From NCBI GenBank assembly GCA_031287685.1, contig JAITSQ010000030.1:26293-90292 (forward strand): DNA of 64,000 nt. The letters are read 5' to 3'. Below the pieces are notes generated by a model, which saw only the letters and a list, made by a program, of their open reading frames with translations, did not search any database and was not told where the DNA came from. The DNA comes from Clostridiales bacterium. Its GTDB lineage: Bacteria; Bacillota; Clostridia; Lachnospirales; WQUN01. A program made the position numbers and the translations under genes. Positions 49,443-60,000 of this stretch are shown in pieces. Position 1 is the first letter of the stretch. The number at the start of each line of letters is the position of its first letter.

Positions 49443-51677
49443 CTATTTCTTAAGTATGAATTTTTCCGCAATCCCGGATAAATCCCGCGCCTGCTCCAGC
49501 AGAAGCTCCGCGTTGCCGGAGGTGGCCTCCGAAATCCGGAGCGCGCGCCCGGCTATCTCCGACACGCGGGACACGTCCCCGTAGGCGCGGTCAACCGTTT
49601 CGGACTGGAGCTTGGCGTAGTCGGAGATTTCCGCCACAATCTCGGAGATTTTGTCAATATCCCCGGTAATAGCGCTGATTGTCTCCGCGGTGCTGTTCAC
49701 TTTGTCGGAGCCGTCGCCCACGCGCTCCGTGGATTCCCGTATCAAGCCGAAAATCTCTTTAGCGGATTCGGAGCTTTTTGTGGCCAGCGAGCGCACCTCG
49801 TCCGCCACCACGGCGAAACCCTTGCCGTGCTCCCCGGCGCGGGCGGCCTCCACAGCGGCGTTCAGCGCCAGCAGGTTCGTCTGGAAGGAAATGTCCTCAA
49901 TTACCTGGATTACCTTCCCGATTTTGCGGGAGGATTCGTTTATCCCGTCCATAGAGTCCAGCAGGCCGGAAATATCCTCCTTGCAGGCGGCGGCGTTCAG
50001 CTGCGCGGCTTTCGAGATTTTCGACGCTTCCTCCGAATTTTGAGAGTTATGGGCCTTGATGTAGCTAATGGTCTCCCCAAGTTTTTCGGCGGACTCGTTC
50101 TGCTCCCGCGCGCCGGAGAGCACCTGCGCCCCGTCCGACGAAATCTGCCGGCTGTGCTTGCTTATGCTTTCGGCGGCGGCGCGGATTTCGCGCAGGACGC
50201 CGTTATAACTCGCCAGAATCCCGTTAATCGCATCCTTTATAGCGATAAAATCCCCCTCGTAGGGGGCCGTTATCGTCTCGGTCAGGTCGTTCTGGCTGGC
50301 GCGGGCCAGCACTCGGGAAATATCCTGGATATAGCCGGAAATCTTGTCAACCGTCTGGTTGAGCGTATCCTTAATCGCGCCGAAAGCGCCTTTATAATCC
50401 CCCGTTACTTTGGTCTCGAAGCTGCCGCAGGCAATGTCCGCCAGGGCGTTGACCGTCTCCTGAATAGGCCTGTCCGCGTTTTCCATAAGGCCGTTTAGGC
50501 TGACGATAATGGCGGCCCACTCCCCTTTATAGAGGCTGGCGTCGGCGCGCTCGTTCAGCTCGCCGTTTGAGGCCGCGCCCGCCATTCGGAGCACCTCCTC
50601 CGAAACGGCCTTCAAATTTTTGCGCAACGCGTCCAGATTGTCGTTCATAACGGCCTTGCCGCCCGGCAGACGGCGCATATCGGTGGAAAAATCCCCGTTG
50701 GCGAAGGCTTCTATGCAGCGCATAAACATCACCTCGTCGTCAATAATGCTCTGCGCCATTCCGTTGACCCCCTCCGCCACGTCCTTATACGCGCCGGAAA
50801 AGTTGTTCGCGTCAATGCGTGAGGAAAGGGCGCCCGCCTCAAAATCCTTCGTCATCCCCCCAAGGCCTTTTACAAGGCGGGACACGGAGTCCACCACGCT
50901 TTGGAACGAGCGGCTTAACTCCCCTATTTCGTCCTGGTAATTGCTGTTGTGGACGTCCTCAAAATCGCCTTCGGCGGCGTGGGAAATCCTTTTTTGTACG
51001 CGGCTCAGCGGCACGGTTATGGAGTTTACGATAACCGCCGTAAATATGACTATAAATATCATCGCGGCGACAAGCTCCGCTACAATGCCCGCGATAAGGT
51101 TTTTGTGCATTTTTTCGGCCTGCCCGACGTAATTCAGGCTGAGGGCGTCGTTGGCCTCGATAAGCGCGGCCACGCTCTCCCGGATGTCCACGCCCGGCTG
51201 TTTAAGGTCGTTTGAGATGACGGCCTTAGCGGCGGCGCTATCCCCCGCGTACCCGTAAGGGAGCAGCTTGCCCTCGACCGCGCCCCGATATACTTTCATC
51301 GCGCTTTCTATGCGTTTCACGGAGTTTATTACGCTCCGATCCGTTTCGTGGGTTTCGTCAAGCAGCGTCAGATAATCCGCCACGGCCTTATCCATAGCGG
51401 ATATGTTCGTCATCAGGGTTTCCTCGTGCTTCTTGCGGTTTTCGTCGTCTGTCGCCGCCGAAAAATCGCGCAGCGCGGCGCGGACATTGACATAAGGCAG
51501 GGTGAAATCCACAAGCCGCTCAAACGGCAGGGCCACCTTGGCCCGCGCCCCCTCCGTTATTTCCGAAAGCCGCGTCACCTGAACAAGGGCCACGACCGCC
51601 GTCCCCAGAATAAATACGTACAGCGCGGCATAGCTTATGATGAGTCTTGTCTTTATTTTAATGTTGCGTATCTGCAT
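49443..51677 (-). CDS. Methyl-accepting chemotaxis protein
   Basis: A 744-residue transmembrane receptor. It has one N-terminal helix (about 13-34), an extracellular four-helix-bundle-like domain of about 150 residues, a second helix (about 190-212), HAMP and further HAMP-like repeats ([11 protein letters not shown]..., [10 protein letters not shown]...), and the cytoplasmic signalling hairpin with [20 protein letters not shown] and [14 protein letters not shown]. The ATG at 51677 is chosen (AGGAGGGG upstream); an upstream ATG is possible. The ligand cannot be read. Its partners CheW and CheA are encoded a few kilobases further on. Confidence 0.93.
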   Translation of the reverse strand: MQIRNIKIKTRLIISYAALYVFILGTAVVALVQVTRLSEITEGARAKVALPFERLVDFTLPYVNVRAALRDFSAATDDENRKKHEETLMTNISAMDKAVADYLTLLDETHETDRSVINSVKRIESAMKVYRGAVEGKLLPYGYAGDSAAAKAVISNDLKQPGVDIRESVAALIEANDALSLNYVGQAEKMHKNLIAGIVAELVAAMIFIVIFTAVIVNSITVPLSRVQKRISHAAEGDFEDVHNSNYQDEIGELSRSFQSVVDSVSRLVKGLGGMTKDFEAGALSSRIDANNFSGAYKDVAEGVNGMAQSIIDDEVMFMRCIEAFANGDFSTDMRRLPGGKAVMNDNLDALRKNLKAVSEEVLRMAGAASNGELNERADASLYKGEWAAIIVSLNGLMENADRPIQETVNALADIACGSFETKVTGDYKGAFGAIKDTLNQTVDKISGYIQDISRVLARASQNDLTETITAPYEGDFIAIKDAINGILASYNGVLREIRAAAESISKHSRQISSDGAQVLSGAREQNESAEKLGETISYIKAHNSQNSEEASKISKAAQLNAAACKEDISGLLDSMDGINESSRKIGKVIQVIEDISFQTNLLALNAAVEAARAGEHGKGFAVVADEVRSLATKSSESAKEIFGLIRESTERVGDGSDKVNSTAETISAITGDIDKISEIVAEISDYAKLQSETVDRAYGDVSRVSEIAGRALRISEATSGNAELLLEQARDLSGIAEKFILKK

Positions 51678-51718
51678 AATAACCCCTCCTGAATCCACTC
51701 GCGCGGTTTAATAATCCC

Positions 51719-51772
51719 GCCCGGTGTTTTGGCTTGCCTAAAAAGCTTCAGACGAACCGAAGCCCCCTCTTG
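51719..51772. repeat. Family A repeat, degenerate copy 17
   Basis: TTGGCTTGCCTAAA faces TTCAGACGAACCGAA with several mismatches; flanks CCGGTGTT and AGCCCCCTCTTGC. Confidence 0.7.
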
Positions 51773-51826
51773 CTCTGCGTTTTTGTTTGTCTAAAAAGAT
51801 TTAGACAAACAAAAGCCCTCTTCTTG
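51773..51826. repeat. Family A palindromic repeat, copy 18
   Basis: Perfect 15-bp stem TTTTGTTTGTCTAAA (51781-51795) with TTTAGACAAACAAAA (51800-51814). Confidence 0.9.
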
Positions 51827-51875
51827 CTCGGCGTTTTTTCGGCGCTAATGCCTGCCGAAAAAGCCGCCTTCTTAC
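51827..51875. repeat. Family B palindromic repeat
   Basis: TTTTTCGGC (51835-51843) pairs with GCCGAAAAA (51854-51862) around GCTAATGCCT. It follows copy 18 directly, giving an A-A-B cluster. Confidence 0.85.
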
Positions 51876-51913
51876 CCTATATTATTATACCTCAAGCTCT
51901 ATCAGTCGGCAAG

Positions 51914-52531
51914 TTATTTCTTGGGATAAATTATAACGATAGTTCCTCTGGCGACCGAGACGCGCGCCTGCCGGCCGTCAAACTCGTTGCTGACGCCTTT
52001 CGGAAATGTGCTGACGAGCCGCGCGTCCTCAAGCTCGTACTTGAAGCCCCGCGCGCAGACCCCCTCTGCCTCGTCCGTATAAGCGAATATGGAAATATAG
52101 CCCTCAAGCCCCGCCGGAAAGCACATCGCGCCGTTATGGACGGCGGTGATTACGCTGGTCTTGTCGTAAAGCCAGGCCCGCCCGCCCTGCTGAGCCACGC
52201 CGGCTACGCAGGCTATATTCGCGAGGGTGTGGTCAATCCGCCCGCCCGTGCCGCCGTACACGCAAAACCGCCGGAAGCCCCGCGCCCAGCCCTCTTTTAT
52301 GGCGGCCAGAACGTCCGTGTCGTCCTTTAAGGGGGAGAGGGTTATGACCTCCCGCCCTTCGGGGGGCGCGGGCAGAGAGTCAAAATCCCCTATTATTAAG
52401 TCGGGACTCGCCCCCAATTCGTTCAGGTACGCGTATCCGCCGTCGGCGGCGATAATAAAATCACCCTCGCGGGGGCTTACGGGGTCCGCGTAATATTCTC
52501 CCGCGCCGAAAATAAAGCAGGTTCCGGCCAT
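51914..52531 (-). CDS. thiN: Thiamine pyrophosphokinase
   Basis: Transfers pyrophosphate from ATP to thiamine, giving the active cofactor. The 205-residue protein has the family motifs IIAADGGYAYL, LIIGDFDSL, DDTDVLAAI and GGTGGRIDHTLANI, and a C-terminal beta domain that completes the thiamine site. No TPP riboswitch or thi operon is seen next to it, which fits salvage use. Confidence 0.93.
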   Translation of the reverse strand: MAGTCFIFGAGEYYADPVSPREGDFIIAADGGYAYLNELGASPDLIIGDFDSLPAPPEGREVITLSPLKDDTDVLAAIKEGWARGFRRFCVYGGTGGRIDHTLANIACVAGVAQQGGRAWLYDKTSVITAVHNGAMCFPAGLEGYISIFAYTDEAEGVCARGFKYELEDARLVSTFPKGVSNEFDGRQARVSVARGTIVIIYPKK

Positions 52532-52600
52532 TGCCGCTCATCTCCTTAAGAACCCGTTCCCCAGGCGGGGTTTCTATAATTGACGCGGGTTTTTGTCGGT

Positions 52601-52705
52601 GTGTTCACACAAATGGGGCGCGCGGATTCGCGAAGCTGATTTTTCGCGACACGAGCTTTGGCGAAGCCAGCGCGGGGGAGACGCGCAACCGATTTGTGTG
52701 AACAC
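52601..52705. repeat. 105-bp element with 14-bp inverted ends
   Basis: GTGTTCACACAAAT (52601-52614) and ATTTGTGTGAACAC (52692-52705) are perfect complements. Immediately upstream at 52549-52575 is a short AGAACCC...GGGTTTCT hairpin related to the AGAACCTG elements. The inside is noncoding. Confidence 0.75.
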
Positions 52706-52750
52706 GCCAGAATAATTATAGCACAAGCCGGTTTATTTTGCAAAATTTAT

Positions 52751-52918
52751 AGCAATTCCGTTTGACATAGGCTTCGCTCGGTGTTTTTTCGGCGCTAATG
52801 CCCGCCGAAAAAGCCCCCTTCTTGCCCGGTGTTTTTTCGGCGCTAATGCCCGCCGAAAAAGCCCCCTTCTTGCCCGCGATTTTCGGCTCGAAACAAGCCC
52901 GTCAAACATGGAATTGCT
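52751..52918. repeat. MITE-like element with AGCAATTCC / GTTTGAC ends, carrying two family B repeats
   Basis: Left arm AGCAATTCCGTTTGAC (52751-52766), right arm GTCAAACATGGAATTGCT (52901-52918, two extra bases). Inside, two tandem family B units lie at 52775-52824 and 52825-52877. One repeat family is thus nested in another. Confidence 0.8.
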
Positions 52919-53002
52919 CTAACGCCTGTTTTTTATTTTCGCGCCAAGCGTTTCGAGTAATGGCCGCCGTCAATTAAAACCGGAAAAACAGCCGCCCCGA
53001 AA

Positions 53003-53043
53003 CAAAAAAACAGCTGTAATGACGAAAAATACATCATTACAGC
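53003..53043 (-). terminator. Rho-independent terminator after the cheA-cheW operon
   Basis: Minus strand: GCTGTAATGA (53043-53034) pairs with TCATTACAGC (53022-53013), followed by TGTTTTTTTG. Confidence 0.8.
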
Positions 53044-53074
53044 CAAAAAACATTGCTTTGGGCGCGCCTAAAAA

Positions 53075-53124
53075 CGAGGCTCGTGACTGTCTGAATCCTT
53101 TTTAGACAATCACAAACACCGAGC
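53075..53124. repeat. Family A repeat, copy 19
   Basis: GTGACTGTCTGAA faces TTTAGACAATCAC with one mismatch; right flank CACAAACACCGAGCCAA. It lies four bases from the cheW stop. Confidence 0.8.
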
Positions 53125-53128
53125 CAAA

Positions 53129-53605
53129 TCAATCCTGAAGCAAAAAGCGGTCTAAATCAAGCAGAAGCTTCACGCTATCCCCTATTTTGCCGATATTTTT
53201 GATAAACTGATTCACGTGGCTGAGCTTCGCGTTCGGGGGCGGGAATATATTCCCCTCCTCAATAAACATAACCTCCTTGACCTTATCGACGATAAGGCCA
53301 AGCTGATACTCCTGGTACTCCACCACGACTATACAGGTCTGCTCGTCAAATTCCTTATCGGCCTTCATAAAGCGGCAGCGGACGTTAATCACCGGGATTA
53401 TGTCGCCGCGCAGGCTGACAATCCCCGCCACGTAAGAGAGAGTCTGCGGCACCTGCGTAATGGTCAGGTTGTTGACGATTTCCTTAATATAGGCTATGCC
53501 TATGGCGTACTCCTCATCCTCTATGAAAAAGGTCAGGTACTGGTCTTTCGTTATTTCTTCAATGCTCTGATTGGCTTGCGTTAAGTGGTCGGTATCAGCC
53601 GCCAT
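53129..53605 (-). CDS. cheW: Chemotaxis coupling protein CheW
   Basis: Links receptors to the CheA kinase. The 158-residue SH3-like protein has EEYAIGIAYIKEIVNNLTI, VAGIVSLRGDIIPVINVRCR and GLIVDKVKEVM, the usual CheW positions. An AAGGAGGG site precedes the ATG. It follows cheA with a 19-base gap and is the last gene before a terminator. Confidence 0.95.
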   Translation of the reverse strand: MAADTDHLTQANQSIEEITKDQYLTFFIEDEEYAIGIAYIKEIVNNLTITQVPQTLSYVAGIVSLRGDIIPVINVRCRFMKADKEFDEQTCIVVVEYQEYQLGLIVDKVKEVMFIEEGNIFPPPNAKLSHVNQFIKNIGKIGDSVKLLLDLDRFLLQD

Positions 53606-53624
53606 TTATGGTCCCTCCTTTTGT

Positions 53625-56066
53625 CTACTTATCGAAGAATCCGCCTACGTCTATTATAAGGCTGATGTCTCCGTTGCCAAGGATTGTACAGCCGGAAATG
53701 CCGCGGACTTTCTTTATATACTTCGGCATCGGCTTAACAACGACCTGCTGCTCGCCTATAAGCTCATCTACGAAAAGGCAAACTGTCTGCTCGCCGTTTT
53801 CAAGCATTATCATAATGCCGTCCTCAATCTTGCGGATTTGAGAATCCACGCCGAAAAACTCAAACAGCCGCACGACGTTGTAGACTTCGCCGCGCTCCAT
53901 AATCATCTCGTTGCCGTTCGGGTCGCGGAAAATGTCCGTTTCCTTGGCGTTGAACGACTTTTTCATCGAAATAATTGGGATGGTGTACTTCGCGCCGCCC
54001 ATTTTTACGGTCATGCCCTCGATTATGGCAAGGGTCAGCGGAATTTTCATAGTAAAGGTCGAACCCTCGCCGGGGGTGGACTCCACAAGCACGGTGCCGC
54101 CAACGACCTCAAGATTCGTGCTCACCACGTCCATACCCACGCCGCGCCCGGAGAAACTCGTCACCTGTTCGTTCGTCGAGAAGCCCGGCAGGAAAATGAA
54201 CTGATAAATTTCCTTATCGCTGTACTCGGACGGGTCTTTGCGCAGAAGCCCGTTGTTTTGGGCTTTGCGGAGGATTTTATCTTTATTGAGGCCCGCGCCG
54301 TCGTCCCGCACGATTATAAGAACGTCTCCGCCGGTGTTTTTCGCTTCAAGGATAACCCGGCCCTTTTCGGGCTTGCCGGTTTTGGAACGCTCGTCGGGCA
54401 TCTCTATGCCGTGGTCCACCGAGTTTCTTATTATGTGCATAATCGGGTCGGAGATGTGCTCGATTATGTTCTTATCAACCTCCGTATCCTCGCCGACGAT
54501 TACAAGGTCAACCTCTTTTTCAAGCTGACGGCACATATCGCGCACGATACGGTGCATTTTGAAGAAAGTGGCCTGAAGGGGCACCATTCGCATACTCATA
54601 ACGGTGTCCTGAATGTCGTTTATGATTTTGTGGAGCTGGCGCGCTTCTTTTACGAAGCTCTCAAGCTCCAGCCCCTCAAGCTCCGGATTCTGCGTGACCA
54701 TAGCCTCGGCTATAACAAGTTCGCCCATAAGATTGAGCAAGAGGTCGAGCTTGCTGACGTTCACGCTTATCATATGCTGCGTCGGGGAACGCTTAGGGTC
54801 CGCGGCCGCCGCGGGAGCGGACGAAACCGCCGCCTCGGCTTTTTCCTCCGGCGCGGCGGAAGCGTCCGCGGTTTCCGGTTTTTTCTTGCTCACGGAAACG
54901 ACCGGCGCGGCCGGAAGCCCGTCGTTCTCGTCGGGTTCAAGCGGGGTCACCTTGACGTCCTCCGCGCTCTGTACTTCTTCAAGCGTTAATGTCTTCAAAT
55001 AAACCGGCTCCTGCAAAATATTATATAAAGCGTCGTACTTCATATCGGTGGATAGCACAAGCAGGAAGCCGTTCGCGCGAATATGATCCACGGCCACCTC
55101 TTCGTCGAGAATGTCCTCCGGCAGGTGCTTGAGCACCCGCACCCTGCCCTCAACGCTATGGAGCACGTTGTAGGCGCGGATATTCTCCATTTCGCTGCCT
55201 TCGTCGAAAGTGAGGACGGCCTTGTAAATTTTTACCTCCGGCGAAACCTCCGCCTTTGACGTGTCCCCGCCCACCGCGTCAAGCTGCATCGACTTAAGGT
55301 AAATGGTCGACGAGATGATTTTGCAAAGATCGTCGTAAGGCAGGCCGCTCGTAAGCTGAAACCAGAAGCCGTTTTCGTGAATAACCTCCGCGGCGGCTTC
55401 GTCGAGCAGGTTCTCCGGCACGTGGGTGATATTCGCCGCCTTGCCCTCCAGGTTGTTGACAAAGGCGTAAGCGCGGACGTTCTCCATCTCGCACCCGTCG
55501 TTGAACCAGATTATGCCCTCGTAAACCGTCTCGGCGGCGCCCGCTCCTCTCGGGGCTTCCTTGGCCTTGGCCGCGCTTTTCTCAGCTTTGTTCGCGGATT
55601 TGGCGGATTCCTTCCCGGCTTTTTTCGGCTTGGTTTCCGCTTTCGGGGCCGGCGCGGGCGCGCCCCCGCCTTTAAGCTCCGCGAGGAAATTTTTGATTAT
55701 TTTTATGAGCGGTTCGCCGTCCCCGTCCGGCTGAGCGCCTGATTCGATCTTTGAAATCTCCGCTTTTATGAAGTCCATACCTTCAAGAACGTGGTCGGCA
55801 AGCCGCCCGTAGTCCACGCCGCTCGGGTTCTCCTCCCGGAGATAGAAGAACAGATCCTCTATTGAGTGCGCGACCGTCGAGATATTGTTGAACATCATCA
55901 TTGCCGAGGAGCCTTTAATCGTGTGCATAATCCGGAAAATTTCGTTTATGGCGTCCATAGAGAAGCCCGAATCGCCCTGGACTACGTGCTGCTCCAGCTG
56001 GTCAAGCAGCTGCGACATCTCGTAGATGAACATATCGAGCATAGAATCCCTGTCAAAATCAGCCAA
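53625..56066 (-). CDS. cheA: Chemotaxis histidine kinase CheA with duplicated P2-like domain
   Basis: Central chemotaxis kinase. The 813-residue protein has an Hpt domain with phosphoacceptor His48 (FRIMHTIKGSSAMM), an Ala/Lys-rich linker (about 135-175), two successive homologous modules (YEGIIWFNDGCEMENVRAY at about 180 and YKAVLTFDEGSEMENIRAY at about 280), another linker, the dimerisation domain (LLLNLMGELVIAEAMV), the ATPase domain (NSVDHGIE, VRDDGAGLN, FSGRGVGMDVV), and a C-terminal CheW-like domain. A duplicated P2-type module is uncommon. No cheY, cheB or cheR is in the window. Confidence 0.95.
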   Translation of the reverse strand: MADFDRDSMLDMFIYEMSQLLDQLEQHVVQGDSGFSMDAINEIFRIMHTIKGSSAMMMFNNISTVAHSIEDLFFYLREENPSGVDYGRLADHVLEGMDFIKAEISKIESGAQPDGDGEPLIKIIKNFLAELKGGGAPAPAPKAETKPKKAGKESAKSANKAEKSAAKAKEAPRGAGAAETVYEGIIWFNDGCEMENVRAYAFVNNLEGKAANITHVPENLLDEAAAEVIHENGFWFQLTSGLPYDDLCKIISSTIYLKSMQLDAVGGDTSKAEVSPEVKIYKAVLTFDEGSEMENIRAYNVLHSVEGRVRVLKHLPEDILDEEVAVDHIRANGFLLVLSTDMKYDALYNILQEPVYLKTLTLEEVQSAEDVKVTPLEPDENDGLPAAPVVSVSKKKPETADASAAPEEKAEAAVSSAPAAAADPKRSPTQHMISVNVSKLDLLLNLMGELVIAEAMVTQNPELEGLELESFVKEARQLHKIINDIQDTVMSMRMVPLQATFFKMHRIVRDMCRQLEKEVDLVIVGEDTEVDKNIIEHISDPIMHIIRNSVDHGIEMPDERSKTGKPEKGRVILEAKNTGGDVLIIVRDDGAGLNKDKILRKAQNNGLLRKDPSEYSDKEIYQFIFLPGFSTNEQVTSFSGRGVGMDVVSTNLEVVGGTVLVESTPGEGSTFTMKIPLTLAIIEGMTVKMGGAKYTIPIISMKKSFNAKETDIFRDPNGNEMIMERGEVYNVVRLFEFFGVDSQIRKIEDGIMIMLENGEQTVCLFVDELIGEQQVVVKPMPKYIKKVRGISGCTILGNGDISLIIDVGGFFDK

Positions 56067-56203
56067 AATATATCACCTTTTCTTTCCGTCCGGCTTCGCG
56101 CCGCGTTTCGTACAGCGGTTGCCGAAGCGGCTCCGCAAAGTTAGATAAATTATAAATTAAATTAAAAAGAGCTATACGTTTTAATTGTACGCCGTCTTCT
56201 GAA

Positions 56204-56992
56204 TTATGTCAAGTGCTTTCTGGCGAAAAAAGTACCTATATTTTCGCCTCGGGCGATTGAGAGGATTTTTATCGGCTCCGCGCCGGAGGCCACCACCACG
56301 TCTATCCCGCGTGAAACCGCCATTTTCGCCGCCGAAAGCTTTGTAACCATACCTCCCGTGCCGGCGGGGCTTTTTGAGGAGGCGGCCAGCGCCTCTATCT
56401 CCGGGGTTATCTCCTGGACGGAGGGCATAAAGCGCGCGGACGGGTCTTTTTTCGGGTCGGCGGAATACAGCCCGTCTATATCCGAAAGGATTATGAGCAG
56501 GTCGGCCCCGGTTATGTCCGCCACGTAAGCGGACAGGGCGTCGTTGTCGGAAAAGCCCAGCTCTTCGGTGGACACCGCGTCGTTTTCATTTACAATAGGG
56601 ATAACCCCGCGCTCGAACAAGGCGAAGAAGGTGCTGCGGGCGTTTTCCCGCTTCTCCGCGTCCTCGGCCACGTCCTTCGTCAGGAGCACCTGGGCCACTA
56701 TTTGATTGTACTGCGTAAAGAAATTTTCGTACATCTGCATAAGAATCGCCTGGCCGACGGCGGAGGCCGCTTGTTTGCCGGCGACCCCCTCCGGCTTGGG
56801 GATATTCATCCGCGCCGCGCCCACGGCAATCGCCCCGGAGGACACAAGCACGACGTCCCGCCCGGAGTTCCGCAGGTCGGTCAGCACCCACGACAAGCCG
56901 TGAAAGCGGGAAAGGTTCATCCTCCCCCTCTCCCCCGCCAGGGTTGAGGAGCCGACTTTGACCACTATCCGGCGTTTTTCCTGAAATCTCAT
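56204..56992 (-). CDS. proB: Glutamate 5-kinase
   Basis: Phosphorylates glutamate in the first step of proline synthesis. The 262-residue amino-acid-kinase-fold protein begins RRIVVKVGSSTLAG, has VSSGAIAVGAARM, IPIVNENDAVSTEE and SPAGTGGMVTKLSAA. It lacks the C-terminal PUA domain found in many ProB proteins, as do several Gram-positive forms. It lies between smc and cheA; no proA follows, so the next pathway step must be encoded elsewhere. Confidence 0.95.
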   Translation of the reverse strand: MRFQEKRRIVVKVGSSTLAGERGRMNLSRFHGLSWVLTDLRNSGRDVVLVSSGAIAVGAARMNIPKPEGVAGKQAASAVGQAILMQMYENFFTQYNQIVAQVLLTKDVAEDAEKRENARSTFFALFERGVIPIVNENDAVSTEELGFSDNDALSAYVADITGADLLIILSDIDGLYSADPKKDPSARFMPSVQEITPEIEALAASSKSPAGTGGMVTKLSAAKMAVSRGIDVVVASGAEPIKILSIARGENIGTFFARKHLT

Positions 56993-57029
56993 ACAAATTC
57001 TCCTTACTTTATCGCGGTTTTCAAAATCG

Positions 57030-60000
57030 CTATACCTCTTTTTCCGCCTCTTTGAGCGAGAGCGACACGACCGACGACACCCCCCGCTCCCTTTGAGTCA
57101 CGCCGTAGAGCGCGTCCGCCGCCGTCATAGTGCCTTTTTTATGGGTAATAATGATAAACTGCGTGCCCTCGGCGGAATTCCGCAGGAAATTGGCGAAACG
57201 GGCCACATTCGCGTCGTCGAGCGCGGCCTCTATCTCGTCGAGCAGGCAGAACGGGGAGGGTTTAAGCCGCAGTATGGCGAACAGAAGCGAAAGCGCCGTC
57301 AGCGCCCGCTCCCCGCCCGACAGCAGGGACATAACCCGAGTTTTCTTGCCGGGGGGCCGCGCGGCCATCTCCACGGAGGAATTAAGCGGGTCCCGCTCGT
57401 TTGAAAGCTCCAGAGAGGCGGAGCCGCCGCCGAACATTTCTGAGAAAACGGCGTTGAAATTTTCGGAAATAAGGGCGAACTGCTCCCGGAAACGCTGCTC
57501 CATAAGGGTTTCAAGCTCCGTTATCAGCTTTTTAAGGTCGGACTCCGCCGCGAGCAGGTCGTCCCGCTGAGCGGCCAGAAAATCCCGCCGCTCCCGCCGC
57601 GCGCGGTATTCCTCAACCGCCGACGGGTTTACCGGCCCAAGCTCCCGCACGGCGGCGCGCAGGCTCTTTTCCTCGGCGGCCAGCGCCGCCGCGTCCCCCT
57701 CGATAACGGGGTAACCCCGCGCGGAGCCGGCGGTAATCTCGTATTCGTCCCACATAAGGGCGTACAGCCGGCGGACGTCCTCCTCCGCCTGCTCTTTTTT
57801 CATTATATAACGCGCGCGTTCCCGCTCCGCGCCGGAGGCCGCCTCCCGGAGGGCCTCAAGCTCCTCTTCGTATTCGGCCGTTTTTTCGGAATATTCGCGG
57901 GACGCGGCCTCAAGCTCCGCAAGCGCGCTTTCTTTTTCGGCTATTTCGCCGGAGATTTCCTCTATGCGCGCCGCCGCGAGCCGCTCCTCGGCAAGGGCCT
58001 CCGTCCGCGCCCGCGCCGCCGTCGCAAGCTCCCGGAGCAGGCGCCCCCGCTCCTCGGCAAGGGCGGCCAGCTCCTCCTTCGTCCGCTCTAAATTATCCTC
58101 GGCGGCGGTTTTCTTTTCGGTGATTCCCGCAAGCTCCACCCGCAGGTTCGACAGCCGCGCGGCGCGGGCCTCCCGCCGCTCCCGCTCCCCCTCCGCCAGG
58201 GCTTTTTGGGCGGCCAGTTCGCTTTTAAGCGCCTCCAGGGCGGACTCGGCTTCCTCCGTCCGCCGCCCGGAGCCGGCGCGGAGGGTCTCGGTTTCTTCTA
58301 ATTTAATATTGTTTTCGGCGTATTTCCGGGCGGCCTCCTCGCGCCGGGCCGAAAGCTCCAGAAGCTTTTCGGCCGCCCGCGCGGCTTCCCGCGTTTTTTC
58401 CGCCGAATCAAGGGCGAGCCGGCGCGACAGCTCCTCCGCTTCCTCCGCCTCCGCCGAAAGCGAGTCCGTTTCTCCGTCCAGAAAGGCCAAATCCGCGCCG
58501 AGCAGCTCCGCCGCCTGCCGCAGCTCCTCTATTTCCCGGCCGCGGCCGAATATATTCGCGGAAATGGAGGAGGCTCCGCCGGTTATGGCTCCCCCGGCGC
58601 TGAGCAGCTCCCCCTCGCGCGTCACGATTTTATACGCGCGGCCCGTGGCGCGGGAAAGCTCCACGGCGTTCTCAAAAGAATCCGCCACTATTACCGCGCC
58701 GAGCGCGTTCGCCGCGACCCCCTCGTATTCCGGGGAATATACGGCGAAATCCTTCGCCGCGCCGAGAAAGCCCGGCAGGCCGCGCAAGCGCTCCAGGACG
58801 CCCGGCGGCAGGTTTTTTGCCTTAACCGCCGTCATCGGCAGAAAAGTGGCCCGGCCGCGCTTGTTTTCTTTCAGATAAGTTATGGCGGCGGCGCAGTCCT
58901 CCTCCGTGTCCGCCACGATATGCTGAATACCCCCGCCCAGCGCGGTCTCCACCGCCGTCTCGAAGCCGGGGGATACCTTTATAAGCTCCCCCAGCGCGCC
59001 GCGAAGCCCCCGGAAATTTTGCGAAAGCACCGCGCGGACGCTCTTGGCGTAGCCCTGGTGCGCGTCCTCAAGCTCTTTCAGGAGCTTCAGGCGGACTTTC
59101 GCGGCGTTGCGCTTTTTCAGAACCTCGGCGTGGCTGTCTCTAAGCGCGGACAGACGCCCGGCGCGCTCGGCGGCGGCGGCCCTCGCGGCGGCCTCCCGCT
59201 CCTTAAGCGCCCCCGCGGCGAGGCCGAGCCGCTCCGACAGCCCGGCGGTCTCCGCAAGCTCCTTGTCAAGGGCGGTTATGGCGGCGTTTAAGTCCTCCCG
59301 CGTCAGCTTCAGCGCGTCCGAGGCGGCCGCCTCTTTCTGCGCCAGGAGCCGCAGCGCGGAGATTTCGTCCATTTTGTCGAAAACGGCGGCGGACAGGGCC
59401 GCCGTTTCGTCCGGCTCACGGGCGGCTTCCTCTTCAAACCCGGCGGAAAGCTCCCCCGCTTCCGCGCGCAGGGCGGCCTCACGCTGGCCCAGGGCCTCTA
59501 AATGCCGGGAAAAGCCCGATATTTCCGCGTTTTTAACCGTCTGAAGCCCGGCGTTTTTTTCTCCTTCGGCGGTGAGCTTTTGCTCGTCCCTGTCTGAATG
59601 GGAGATTTTTTCGCGCGACAAACCCGCTTTTTTTTCGTATTCCGACAAAACCGCCCGGCTATCGGCGATTTGGGTGAGCAGCGCCTTATACTCGGCGGCG
59701 CGGGCTTCGTTCCGGCGTTTAAAATCCTCCGCCGCTTCTTTTGCCCGGGCCTTTTTTTCGTTTGCCAGCGAAAGCTCAAGCCCGGCGGCTTCGGCGGCCT
59801 CCTCAAGGGCGGATATTTTTTCGCCCGCGCCGGCGATTTCTTTAAGGAAAAGGCTGACGCGCACAAGTTTTAGCCGCTCGGAGAGAGCGGCGTATTTTTT
59901 GGCGGTTTCCGCCTGTTCCGAAAGGGCGGGCAGGGCGTTTTCCATTTCCTCCATTACGTCCGCCAGGCGGAGCAGGTTCTGCCGCTCGCGGGCGAGCTTC

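Noticed and set aside
53571..54989. 472-codon plus-strand frame opposite cheA
   Set aside because: Antisense shadow; His/Arg/Leu-rich low-complexity translation and no ribosome site, while cheA is certain.
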